NCBI GenBank assembly: GCA_963663495.1
Contig: OY760427.1
Coordinates: 1,488,001-1,552,000, forward strand
Direction: 5' to 3'
Source of the DNA: G963663495 sp963663495
Lineage (GTDB): Bacteria; Bacteroidota; Rhodothermia; Rhodothermales; Bin80
Length of the DNA stretch: 64,000 bases
The translations under genes were made by a program, and so were the position numbers. Under the pieces are notes generated by a model. It made no database searches. It saw only the letters and a program-made list of their open reading frames with translations, and was not told where the DNA came from. Positions 1 through 9,264 of this stretch are shown here, one piece after another. Every line of letters begins with the position of its first letter. The first letter of the stretch is position 1.

Positions 1-2795
1 TTCCGCCGTACGTCTGGGCTGTACTAGGTGGTCCGGGGTCTGGGTTCTCACGTCTACGGGTAAGCTCTACAGAACCCGTCACCTAATCAAGATGCAAGTT
101 CACCGCACGCTCACGCAGGTGTAGCCACTGGGGCATAGGCCCACATCAGGCAGGTTGATATGCCATTTATATGAACCCAGATGAATGAACAACGCACAAT
201 CCCGTGCGAACATGCACTCAATTGTTCGTCTCTCTCGTATTGCCTACCGAACCCTCGGCTGCAGTCTCCTGGCGATACTTCTGCCTCCAGTAATTCAACG
301 GTCCGTACGAGATGCCCTGCTCTCGTATCCCAATGTCATTAGGTGTAACCTCTCTAGGCCACGCCACATGATCTGGTAACCCACCGGTCCATCACGAGTG
401 CGGTTCTGATAACCGCCGAGCACCGCTACGATCAGGATAGCAGCTCCCAAAGTACTGGGCTTCGGCAGCTTTACCCGTGCTGCATATCCATCCAAGAATC
501 GCAGCTCCATCTCCGTGAAAAAGACATCCGCGTCCAGCTCCGGCACCTCCCGACCCAATTGCACCAAGGTCATGACGCGCCAGGATATCACACAATACAT
601 CGTTATTGCTCGCTGCAGACGCAACGAGGTACGCAGACCCAAACGCTCTACCTTGCACCCGCTCTTGAGCACGCGGAAGAAGTCTTCCACCCGCCACCGC
701 TTGAGATACATTGCCAACACCCGCCGTGCATCCGCTACGCTCCCTACCTCCATGCTGGTCAATAGCATCCACTCCACCGGCAGCGCATCCCCCGGAGGCT
801 CCACCTCCAACACATGCACCCCGTACATCACCACCGGCTCCTCCTCGTTCTTCGGATCCGGCAACAAGAACCTCCCGTAGCGTACCTCCGCATTGACCAT
901 CCGGTAACTGCGACCCTTCCGTGCCTGCTTGCGCGCCTGCTTCTTGCGCGCCGTCACCCGCTGTATCTCTATCTCCACATTCCCCGGAGCCTTACCACTG
1001 CGCATTACCGCAAACAGCTTGCGATCATGCTTCGCTCGTATTCAATACCTCCGCCTTACCCTGTCTGCGCTGCTCGGCAAACATAGCAAAGCTGTCCGCC
1101 TCCCGGTCCGCAACACAGATCACCTGCGTCTCGCCGGACAGCTCCTCCGCCGCCTCGCATATATCCTTGAACCCGTCTATCCACTGCTGCGTCCGCGGAA
1201 CATGCGGACCCTCCTCCAGATCCTTGAAGCTGCCACGCAACACCCCCAACGTCAATCCATCCTCCGTCACCACCAGCGTCGCATGCAACGGCAACCCCAG
1301 CGTCTTCGCCGTCGTCTGATTACTCCCTATTACCTCCAAATCCGTACACGCCGGCCGCGTACTGTACCGCAACTTCGTCGTGTCCCGGATGCATAACACG
1401 GTCTCCTGACTACGCATGCGCTCTATCGTACGCCCACGATGCGGCGCCAATATGTTCTCCGGCGTTACCGTTTTGTCCTTCTTGCTCTCCAATAACCGGT
1501 AATGCCCCTTCACCGCCGCGCGGTCCGCATCCGTATGCGCGGTAATGCTGTGGCCTATCACATCGGCCAACATGGACGTACTCTTTACCAGTCGCACAGA
1601 CAACCGCCTGTCTCCCAATGGCGCTCCGCCAAACTCCGTTTCGGCCCACTGCGCACTGTCAATCCCCTCGTGTGGATCCCTCACCGGACGCAACTCCTCC
1701 TCCGGTACCCTCAAGGTCCCGCGCCATTCTTTGTCCAACTCGTATACATACAGCCCCTTGGGATCCTCTTCCTTTGCCTCCTTGTGCCGCTTTCCGCCTG
1801 CGGTATGGCCGATCAATACAAAATTGTTCACCTCAAAACACGCTCCTTCCCCTTGGGGATCCACATACGTTTCGACAACCCAGGGACGGTAACAGTACCG
1901 TGCCTGAAAATCATCCGCCAACCGTCTCAATACCTTACCCAGTACATGGCTGGCCAAATCCTGACACTGCCCCCATATCAGAAAACGACTCAAACACACC
2001 ACACGGTGCAAATGCGCCTTGCGCTGCTCATCACTCCACGCCATCCAGTGCTCTCTGGGCGCCAGGCACAACGCCGCCGCCGAAAATCCCACCGCTCCCA
2101 GGTAACCATGGGCACTGCCTATCAGATAGCGTACCTGCGCTCCCACAAATGTGGTCGTACGCCTCGGATGCTCAAAGTGCAGCAACGTGTTCCACACCAT
2201 ACGCTGCTCGTCCGTCTCAACCAACTCAATCGTCAACCCCCGGACACCGTGTACCGTGTCCGGTAACGCTATCGGATCCGGTACCCGCTCCTCGCGCCTA
2301 CGCGGTTCCGCCTTAGCCGCATTACAATTCTCGGGCTTGGGCAACACCATCCTCCCCCGGGCCTCCAACTTCGATAAAGCCTGCGCACAGTTGCTCACCT
2401 GCGGTTCGCCCCGTGCATCAACAAACCCGAACTCTTCACAGACAGCGCGCGCTATCTGCGTGCGAAACCGCCAACGATCGTCGGCAAGAACCCTGTCCAA
2501 ACGCTCTCCATTGCAGGGAGCAGTGAGCGTTCGTAAGACCTGACTTCGTTGGAACATGCCGCAACATAAAAAACAAGTAGCGAAAGGTCAAGCACCTGAA
2601 GTGGTAGAATGGCAGTGGAAGCGGCGCAGGAAGAGATCGCGTATCCGCACGAGAGGACGGCATTATTCACCTCAAGTCACACACCATACCTGTCAGGTCG
2701 AAATACCCGAGATATTCCGACAGCCATGCCAGCGAGAGTTGACCAGAACTGACGAATAATCGAACCGTAATGGATGATTTATGGGGGAAGGGCAG
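1..2795 (-). mobile_element. DruA-IS4 type insertion element, copy 1 (cut by window start)
   Basis: This is a copy of a ~3.04 kb element also found at 6163-9201 (inverted) and 30676-36251. Its outer inverted repeat ends at 2795 with the same CTGCCC start and ~179 bp of terminal repeat as the other copies. The other end lies before base 1. A ~90 bp piece of the element's own IS66-derived segment (about 236-330) has been copied into the 3' end of the transposase, so this copy is also internally rearranged. It forms the left arm around the captured defence-gene segment 2796-6162. Confidence 0.85.
295..2557 (-). pseudogene. DruA-domain/IS4 transposase, frameshifted
   Basis: The upstream reading frame (2557-1025, 510 codons) carries an N-terminal DruA/DUF4338-like region of about residues 30-285. 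Next comes a Tn5/IS50-type DNA-binding segment (WAETEFGGAPLGDRR) and the first two catalytic aspartates, in CIRDTTKL and ICVADREADSF. One extra A near 1040 shifts the frame. The C-terminal part, with the YLKRWRVEDFFRVLKSG motif that holds the catalytic Glu, continues in another frame (1005-295). Its last residues are replaced by rearranged sequence. The intact frame is seen in the copy at 34164-36013, so this copy should not make active transposase. The DruA assignment is by motif recognition. Confidence 0.8.
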
Positions 2796-2889
2796 GCCAA
2801 GCCACAGGGGTATTGGTCAAAGATAAGCAGGTCCTACATTTACGCAGGTTAGTATTGGAGCAGGGAGAGTCCATAGCGATTGCCGCGTG

Positions 2890-4082
2890 TATCGGCCTCC
2901 GACCTCTCCCATGTCCCCGACCTCGTGCTCACCGACCCGCCCTACTACGACAACGTTATGTACGGCTAGTTGTCGGACTTCTTCTATGGCTCGCTCGAGC
3001 GCACGCTGCGATCGGCGCACCCGGATCTGTTCGCCGACAATCTGCCGAACAAGGACGACGAAGCGGTCGCCAACCCGACACGCTTCGCCAGCGTGGGCCG
3101 CAAGAAGCAGCAGCTTGCCGCCGCGGGGGTAGGAGCGTAAGATGGCCGCGGCCTTCCGGGAGGCGAACCGCATCCTCGCCGATGATGGCGTGCTCACTGT
3201 CATGTTCACCCACAAGAAAGTCGAAGCGTGAGACACGCTCGCCATGTCGCTGTTTGAGGCGGGGTTCGCGATCCAATTGTCATGGCCGGTCCATACCGAG
3301 AGCGAGCGCGGCCTTCATCAGGCGAAGAAGAACGCCGCCTTGAGCACCATCCTCTTGACCTGCCGCAAGCGGCCTCTCGACACCGAGCCCGCTTGGTGGG
3401 ATGACATCCGCGGCCGCGTGCGCCGGACGGCCCGCGAGACGGCCGAAAAGCTTCAGGAACAGGAAATCTCTGGCGTGGACCTCTACATAGCCACCTTCGG
3501 TCCCAACCTGGTCATCCTGTCGGAGTCGTGGTCGGCCCTCACCTCCGATATTGACGAGAATATCAAAGAACCGAAGCGCCTCCGCCCGGATGTCGCGCTC
3601 TATCTGGCCCGCTCGGAGGTCGTCGAATTGCGCAAGCGCGGCCTGCTCAGACGCGACACACGCTTCGTTCCAGTCACCGACTGGTATCTGATGGAGTGGG
3701 ACGGCTTCAAGGTTGTCGAGTATCCGGGCGACGAGGCGCACAAGGTAGCGCTCGCGCTGGGCTTCGATTTCGAACTGGACCTCGTGGCAGGGATCCGGAT
3801 TCTCGAGAAGAAGGGTGCGAGCGTGTGCTTCTGGACCCGTCGCATCGTCGAGGCAAGGGCCGAGTGGACCCGGACTCGGACACGTTCAATGCCTCGATTG
3901 ACGCGGCCCACACCGCGATGCTGCTCTACGCGGACGAGGGCGCGGGCGCTATGGGGGGCTTCTTGAAGAGGACTGGACTACTGGGCGACTCGAGCTTCGG
4001 GTCGGTGCTCCCGGCGCTCGTCAACGCCGTGCCGCGAGTGAAGAAGAACGGCAAGCTCGTTCGTCCAGAGGCGCGCGCTTGA
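2890..4082 (+). pseudogene. DUF1156-type anti-phage DNA methyltransferase, 3' part, degraded
   Basis: The translated remnant shows the DPPYYDNVMY methyltransferase motif IV region, then FREANRILADDGVLTVMFTH and a long C-terminal part ending at 4082. These are characteristic of the large DUF1156 adenine/cytosine DNA methyltransferases associated with phage-defence islands. The frame is broken several times: a TAG in the motif IV region (about 2969), a frame change near 3138, a TGA replacing an expected Trp near 3229, and a frameshift near 3860. The long open stretch is 3244-3860, and the C-terminus continues in the 3696-4082 frame. The N-terminal half of the family is missing. Base composition is more GC-rich than the backbone. 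Confidence 0.7.
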
Positions 4083-4302
4083 CAGGCCGCGGCTCGCGTT
4101 TTTCCCGTAAATGGAGGCACCGCCGGATCCCGCGGCCAAGGTGACGCAAGGGGTGCTTAGGAAGTAGGGCAAGCGGAAGTCGCCCCTTGGGTCAGGAGTC
4201 ACCGGGTTCGACTGATGGGACTCGATCTGTAGCCTATCGCGGGTATGACTGTGGCCGCAGGAATCCCTATATTAGCCTTCGGAGAACTAAGGAGAGCATT
4301 CA

Positions 4303-4512
4303 ATGACCGAATCACGTACCACGCCTGAAACGCGCCCCGATTCGCGGACTGAGTTTCCAAATCCCGGGGAATCTCCCGCAGTGCGGCCGCCAGTCGGCTG
4401 TGATACAGATTGGCGTGAGCGGATCGAGACCGCCAGACGGGCACGAGAACAAGCCCGCAAGGCTCGTGGGGATAGGCCCGTGGTCTTCCGCCATCCGCGC
4501 TTTCCGCGTTGA
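4303..4512 (+). CDS. Small charged protein of defence island, unknown function
   Basis: This 69-residue ORF has a good Shine-Dalgarno match (AAGGAGA) seven bases before its ATG. It ends seven bases before the ATG of the protease gene. The product is rich in Arg, Pro and Glu, with a C-terminal basic helix (ERIETARRAREQARKARG) and no membrane segment. I do not recognise a family. The tight spacing and shared strand suggest it is part of the same operon as the protease and was not created by the insertion events. Confidence 0.5.
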   Translation: MTESRTTPETRPDSRTEFPNPGESPAVRPPVGCDTDWRERIETARRAREQARKARGDRPVVFRHPRFPR

Positions 4513-4519
4513 ACGCCTC

Positions 4520-5380
4520 ATGCCCAGCACACCCGGTGCCGTTCGCAGTCCACTGTATGAGGCTGATCACTCGGCCCGGTACCAGCGTCAGGCCCTGATT
4601 CGCGACTACCAGGAGCAGCACAATTGCCGTCTGGTTGTCGTTCGTGATGCGCTGTTCCCCCGGAGTATTCCTCTGCTTGAGGAGACAGTTTTCGACGCCA
4701 ATCCAGAAGAGGACCTCCATCTGGTTTTGATCACTCAGGGAGGTGACGGGGAGACCGCGCTGCGTCTCATTCGCCAACTGCAAGCCCGGTGTCGGGAGTT
4801 CACGGTCATCGTGCCCGATCAAGCCAAGAGCGCAGGCACGCTCCTCGTGCTTGGAGCTCATCACATATGTATGGGGCCAACGAGCGATCTCGGTCCCGTG
4901 GACCCTCAATTCCTCCTCGTTGACGGATCGCTCGCCTCCGCGCGGGCGATCATTGCCGCCGTCGAAAGGGCGGAAGCGAGCGTCCAGCAGAACCCGGACA
5001 CCTATCCGTTTCACGTGTCTTTGCTGGACCCTGTGACTGCACTGATGGTGGAGCAGGCGCGCGATCAACTTGCCCGAACCGACGATCTGGTCATGGAGGC
5101 ATTGGCATCGGTCCCTGGCCGGTCGGAGGAAGAAGTAACCTTTCTGTTTGGCGTCCTCAAGGACCCACTGATCGAAGCTCCGAAGAGCCACAGCGCAGTG
5201 ATTTCTGCCTCGGACGCACAAGGCTTTGGTCTGCCAGTCGAGGAAGCGGATCCGGCAAGCTCGCGCTGGCAGGCGATCTGGCGATTGTACATGGAATACC
5301 TCGTGTTGTCCAATCTCAGCGTCTACGAAGGCCAGACCGCTTCGCAGGTTTTTGCCAATACGCCTCCCTCCCTGGCGTGA
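4520..5380 (+). CDS. SDH_sah/ClpP-fold serine protease-like protein
   Basis: The 286-residue product has the hallmarks of the serine dehydrogenase proteinase (SDH_sah) branch of the ClpP/crotonase fold. A GGDGETALRL oxyanion-loop region is followed by a candidate nucleophile in the AKSAGTLLVLG segment and by MGPTSDLGPVDPQF. I start it at ATG 4520 (MPSTPGAV) because an upstream in-frame start would overlap the small ORF that has the ribosome-binding site. Its stop overlaps the GTG of the PLD-like gene (GTGA), which indicates an operon. Proteins of this family occur in several defence and DNA-modification islands. It is the only complete gene in the captured segment. Whether it is expressed without its partners is unknown. 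Confidence 0.72.
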   Translation: MPSTPGAVRSPLYEADHSARYQRQALIRDYQEQHNCRLVVVRDALFPRSIPLLEETVFDANPEEDLHLVLITQGGDGETALRLIRQLQARCREFTVIVPDQAKSAGTLLVLGAHHICMGPTSDLGPVDPQFLLVDGSLASARAIIAAVERAEASVQQNPDTYPFHVSLLDPVTALMVEQARDQLARTDDLVMEALASVPGRSEEEVTFLFGVLKDPLIEAPKSHSAVISASDAQGFGLPVEEADPASSRWQAIWRLYMEYLVLSNLSVYEGQTASQVFANTPPSLA

Positions 5381-5962
5381 GCCTCACCACTCACCTGTGC
5401 CGCATCTCGTACAGCCCGACTGATGATCGGCTGCACGATTTCTACCTTCCCGCACTTGAGCGGAGCGTCGGGTACCGGCGCTCGACCGGATACTTTTGCA
5501 GCTCGGTGCTCGCCGTGGCCGCTGCAGGGGTGGCCCGGCTGGTCGCTAACAATGGATCCATATGCCTGCTGTGCTGAGCCGACCTTTCGGCCGGCGACGA
5601 GGTGGGCATCCTGCGTGGCGAGTCGCGGCGAGGCACCGTCGAGTACGCAGCGGAGCGTGCTATGCTGCGGGCGCCGGAACCCGACGCCATTCTTGAAGCA
5701 CGCCTTGAGGTCTTAGCATGGCTGGGTGCGAAGGAGAGGCTCGATATCCGGGTTGTGTTGCCGGTGGAGGCCGATGACCTCCATACCCCGCGACCGGACT
5801 CACTGGTACTACCACCCCAATGAGGGGATCTTCAGTGTGCGGCGGGCAACAAGCTGGCGTTCAGGGTTCAATGACTGCGCGGCGGACTCGTTCTTTGAAA
5901 ATGACGCCCATAGTCCGCGGCTGATCAGCGCAAAATACCCCAGGAACGAAGAGTGGGTGTGA
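5377..5962 (+). pseudogene. PLD-like (helicase-associated) anti-phage protein, N-terminal remnant
   Basis: The gene starts at GTG 5377, overlapping the protease stop. The first ~65 codons (YSPTDDRLHDFYLPAL, YRRSTGYF) match the N-terminus of phospholipase-D-like proteins that in defence islands are fused to a superfamily-2 helicase. A TGA at 5575-5577 interrupts the frame. Sequence resembling the rest of the PLD region continues in shifted frames (5602-5823, then RDRTHWYYHP from about 5775). No helicase motifs follow. It is truncated and multiply broken. Confidence 0.6.
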
Positions 5963-6162
5963 CACAATGGTTCACTCGGGATTGCATTCGACTTCACGTG
6001 TGCCTTACCTTGGAGTACTGAGCGTCAGTGAGGCTTCTATTACTTAGTTACAGGTGCAATCGGGTATTGCACTAAGACCTAGGCTGCCGTTCAATCGTAC
6101 ACTATGCTCTCGAACCTGGGGACATATCGACTTTTTCCGGCCCTGCTTAGCATGGGCTTGGT

Positions 6163-6341
6163 CTGCCCTTCCCCCATAAATCATCCATTACGGTTCGATT
6201 ATTCGTCAGTTCTGGTCAACTCTCGCTGGCATGGCTGTCGGAATATCTCGGGTATTTCGACCTGACAGGTATGGTGTGTGACTTGAGGTGAATAATGCCG
6301 TCCTCTCGTGCGGATACGCGATCTCTTCCTGCGCCGCTTCC
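6163..6341 (+). repeat. Left long terminal inverted repeat of DruA-IS4 copy 2
   Basis: These 179 bases read inward from CTGCCC. They match the reverse complement of 9023-9201 with about 14 mismatches. Equivalent repeats end the other copies at 2795, 30676 and 36251. Confidence 0.85.
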
Positions 6342-6400
6342 ACTGCCATTCTACCACTTCAGGTATTTAGCCTTTCGCTACTTATTTTTTATGTTGCGGC

Positions 6401-8693
6401 GTGTTTCAACGAAGTCAGGTCTTACGAACGCTCACCGCTCCCTGCAATGGAGAGCGTTTGGACAGGGTTCTTGCCGACGATTGTTGGCGGTTTCGCACGC
6501 AGATAGCGCGCGCTGTCTGTGAAGAGTTCGGGTTTGTTGATGCACGGGGCGAACCGCAGGTGAGCAACTGTGCGCAGGCTTTATCGAAGTTGGAGGCCCG
6601 GGGGAGGATGGTGTTGCCCAAGCCCGAGAATTGTAATGCGGCTAAGGCGGAACCGCGTAGGCGCGAGGAGCGGGTACCGGATCCGATAGCGTTACCGAAC
6701 ACGGTACACGGTGTCCGGGGGTTGACGATTGAGTTGGTTGAGACGGACGAGCAGCGTATGGTGTGGAACACGTTGCTGCACTTTGAGCATCCGAGGCGTA
6801 CGACCACATTTGTGGGAGCGCAGGTACGCTATCTGATAGGCAGTGCCCATGGTTACCTGGGAGCGGTGGGATTTTCGGCGGCGGCGTTGTGCCTGGCGCC
6901 CAGAGAGCACTGGATGGCGTGGAGTGATGAGCAGCGCAAGGCGCATTTGCACCGTGTGGTGTGTTTGAGTCGTTTTCTGATACGGGGGCAGTGTCAGGAT
7001 TTGGCCAGCCATGTACTGGGTAAGGTATTGAGACGGTTGGCGGATGATTTTCAGGCACGGTACTGTTACCGTCCCTGGGTTGTCGAAACGTATGTGGATC
7101 CCCAAGGGGAAGGAGCGTGTTTTGAGGTGAACAATTTTGTATTGATCGGCCATACCGCAGGCGGAAAGCGGCACAAGGAGGCAAAGGAAGAGGATCCCAA
7201 GGGGCTGTATGTATACGAGTTGGACAAAGAATGGCGCGGGACCTTGAGGGAACCGGAGGAGGAGTTGCGTCCGGTGAGGGATCCACACGAGGGGATTGAC
7301 AGTGCGCAGTGGGCCGAAACGGAGTTTGGCGGAGCGCCATTGGGAGACAGGCGGTTGTCTGTGCGACTGGTAAAGAGTACGTCCATGTTGGCCGATGTGA
7401 TAGGCCACAGCATTACCGCGCATACGGATGCGGACCGCGCGGCGGTGAAGGGGCATTACCGGTTATTGGAGAGCAAGAAGGACAAAACGGTAACGCCGGA
7501 GAACATATTGGCGCCGCATCGTGGGCGTACGATAGAGCGCATGCGTAGTCAGGAGACCGTGTTATGCATCCAGGACACGACGAAGTTGCGGTACAGTACG
7601 CGGCCGGCGTGTACGGATTTGGAGGTAATAGGGAGTAATCAGACGACGGCGAAGACGCTGGGGTTGCCGTTGCATGCGACGCTGGTGGTGACGGAGGATG
7701 GATTGACGTTGGGGGTGTTGCGTGGCAGCTTCAAGGATCTGGAGGAGGGTCCGCATGTTCCGCGGACGCAGCAGTGGATAGACGGGTTCAAGGATATATG
7801 CGAGGCGGCGGAGGAGCTGTCCGGCGAGACGCAGGTGATCTGTGTTGCGGACCGGGAGGCGGACAGCTTTGCTATGTTTGCCGAGCAGCGCAGACAGGGT
7901 AAGGCGGAGGTATTGAATACGAGCGAAGCATGATCGCAAGCTGTTTGCGGTAATGCGCAGTGGTAAGGCTCCGGGGAATGTGGAGATAGAGATACAGCGG
8001 GTGACGGCGCGCAAGAAGCAGGCGCGCAAGCAGGCACGGAAGGGTCGCAGTTACCGGATGGTCAATGCGGAGGTACGCTACGGGAGGTTCTTGTTGCCGG
8101 ATCCGAAGAACGAGGAGGAGCCGGTGGTGATGTACGGGGTGCATGTGTTGGAGGTGGAGCCTCCGGGGGATGCGCTGCCGGTGGAGTGGATGCTATTGAC
8201 CAGCATGGAGGTAGGGAGCGTAGCGGATGCACGGCGGGTGTTGGCCATGTATCTCAAGCGGTGGCGGGTGGAAGACTTCTTCCGCGTGCTCAAGAGCGGG
8301 TGCAAGGTAGAGCGTTTGGGTCTGCGTACCTCGTTGCGTCTGCAGCGAGCAATAACGATGTATTGTGTGATATCCTGGCGCGTCATGACCTTGGTGCAAT
8401 TGGGTCGGGAGGTGCCGGAGCTGGACGCGGATGTCTTTTTCACGGAGATGGAGCTGCGATTCTTGGATGGATATGCAGCACGGGTAAAGCTGCCGAAGCC
8501 CAGTACTTTGGGAGCTGCTATCCTGATCGTAGCGGTGCTCGGCGGTTATCAGAACCGCACTCGTGATGGACCGGTGGGTTACCAGATCATGTGGCGTGGA
8601 CTAGAGAGGTTACACCTAATGACATTGGGATACGAGGTAAGAGACGAACAATTGAGTGCATGTTCGCACGGGAATTCATCTGGGTTCATATAA
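6401..8693 (+). pseudogene. DruA-domain/IS4 transposase, frameshifted
   Basis: The first frame (6401-7933) has the DruA/DUF4338-like region with LSRFLIRGQCQDLASHVLG and DDFQARYCYRPWVVETYVDP. Typical DruA-family segments read 'lpwv..pnLAShvLg' and 'W..rygyrPvllETFvd'. The Tn5-like DNA-binding motif and two catalytic aspartates follow. A single inserted A in codon ~507 shifts the frame. The second frame (7953-8693) supplies the YLKRWRVEDFFRVLKSG motif with the third acidic residue. The same inserted A is present in copy 1, while copy 3 reads through. I see no slippery heptamer at the site, so this looks like a mutation and not a programmed shift. Confidence 0.8.
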
Positions 8694-8808
8694 ATGGCAT
8701 ATCAACCTGCCTGATGTGGGCCTATGCCCCAGTGGCTACACCCGCGTGAGCGTGCGGTGAACTTGCATCTTGATTAGGTGACGGGTTCTGTAGAGCTTAC
8801 CCGTAGAC

Positions 8809-9006
8809 GTGAGAACCCAGACCCCGGACCACCTAGTACAGCCCAGACGTACGGCGGAAGAGATGTTTCCGCTGGTAGAGCAGTATAACGAAAGGACCCG
8901 GTCCGCAGCGGCGTCTTGCGCAGAGCAGGGCATCTCGTACGGACCGTTGAATTACTGGAGGCAGAAGTATCGCCAGGAGACTGCAGCCGAGGGTTCGTGG
9001 ATGTAG
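8809..9006 (+). pseudogene. IS66 tnpA (Orf1) N-terminal fragment inside DruA-IS4 element
   Basis: The 65-residue frame (RTAEEMFPLVEQYNERT...) is nearly identical to the start of the intact IS66 Orf1 at 31705-32028. It lies downstream of an IS66-type left end (GTGAGCGTGCGGTGAA at 8748). It then runs into the terminal inverted repeat of the host element. Equivalent fragments lie at 30871-31068 (minus strand) and at the window start. It is a fossil IS66 insertion amplified together with the element. Confidence 0.65.
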
Positions 9007-9022
9007 GCAATGCAGCGCCAAG

Positions 9023-9201
9023 GGAAGCGGCGCAGGAAGAGATCGCGTATCCGCACGAGAGGATGGCATTATTCACCTCAAGTCACACACCATACCTGTT
9101 AGGCCGAAATACCCGAGATATTCCGACAGCCATGCCAGCGATATTTGACCATACCTGACGAACAATCGAACCGTGATGGATGATTTATGGGTACAGGGCA
9201 G
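9023..9201 (-). repeat. Right long terminal inverted repeat of DruA-IS4 copy 2
   Basis: This is the reverse-complement partner of 6163-6341, at about 92% identity. Its inner edge overlaps the IS66 fragment, so part of the repeat may itself derive from IS66 tnpA sequence. Confidence 0.85.
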
Positions 9202-9264
9202 ACCTTGCCTGCCCGTGGCACAGTCACGGGCGCGGGCGGTTCGCGGACTCGGTGGATTAGGGGT

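Larger units (their letters stand above)
2796..6162. other. Captured, decaying anti-phage gene island between inverted IS copies
   Basis: This segment lies exactly between the inner ends of the two inverted DruA-IS4 copies. It is visibly more GC-rich than its surroundings. Four gene remnants run the same way: DUF1156 methyltransferase, a small ORF, an SDH_sah/ClpP-like protease and a PLD-like protein. DUF1156 methyltransferases and PLD/helicase proteins are known from multi-gene anti-phage islands. The helicase, DUF499-type ATPase and other expected partners are absent. The island is therefore a transferred remnant. Bases 2796-2889 and 5963-6162 hold nothing recognisable. Confidence 0.65.
6163..9201 (+). 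mobile_element. DruA-IS4 type insertion element, copy 2 (3039 bp)
   Basis: This is the only uninterrupted, complete-length copy in the window. Both ends start CTGCCC and are inverted repeats of 179 bp at roughly 92% identity, far longer than usual for IS4-family elements. The inside carries the frameshifted DruA-transposase gene, followed by a ~310 bp fragment of an IS66 5' end (8748 to about 9060) that merges into the right terminal repeat. The 8-bp flanks (GGCTTGGT and ACCTTGCC) do not match. The copy has therefore probably recombined since insertion, consistent with its inverted partner at 1-2795. Confidence 0.85.

Noticed and set aside
1502..2266. Long opposite-strand ORFs across the DruA-transposase genes (up to 254 codons, also at 6692-7456 and 34958-35722)
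   Set aside because: They mirror the coding strand of the transposase, have low-complexity composition and no ribosome-binding sites. They are by-products of the GC-rich coding sequence.
2796..6162. Target duplication of a composite transposon at the inner ends (GCCAAGCC at 2796 and the reverse complement of GGCTTGGT at 6155)
   Set aside because: The octamers differ by one base and lie in inverted orientation inside the unit. A target duplication would be direct and outside. The outer left flank is beyond the window.
7915..7960. Programmed ribosomal frameshift in the DruA-IS4 transposase
   Set aside because: There is no slippery heptamer or downstream stem visible, and a third copy encodes the protein without a shift.
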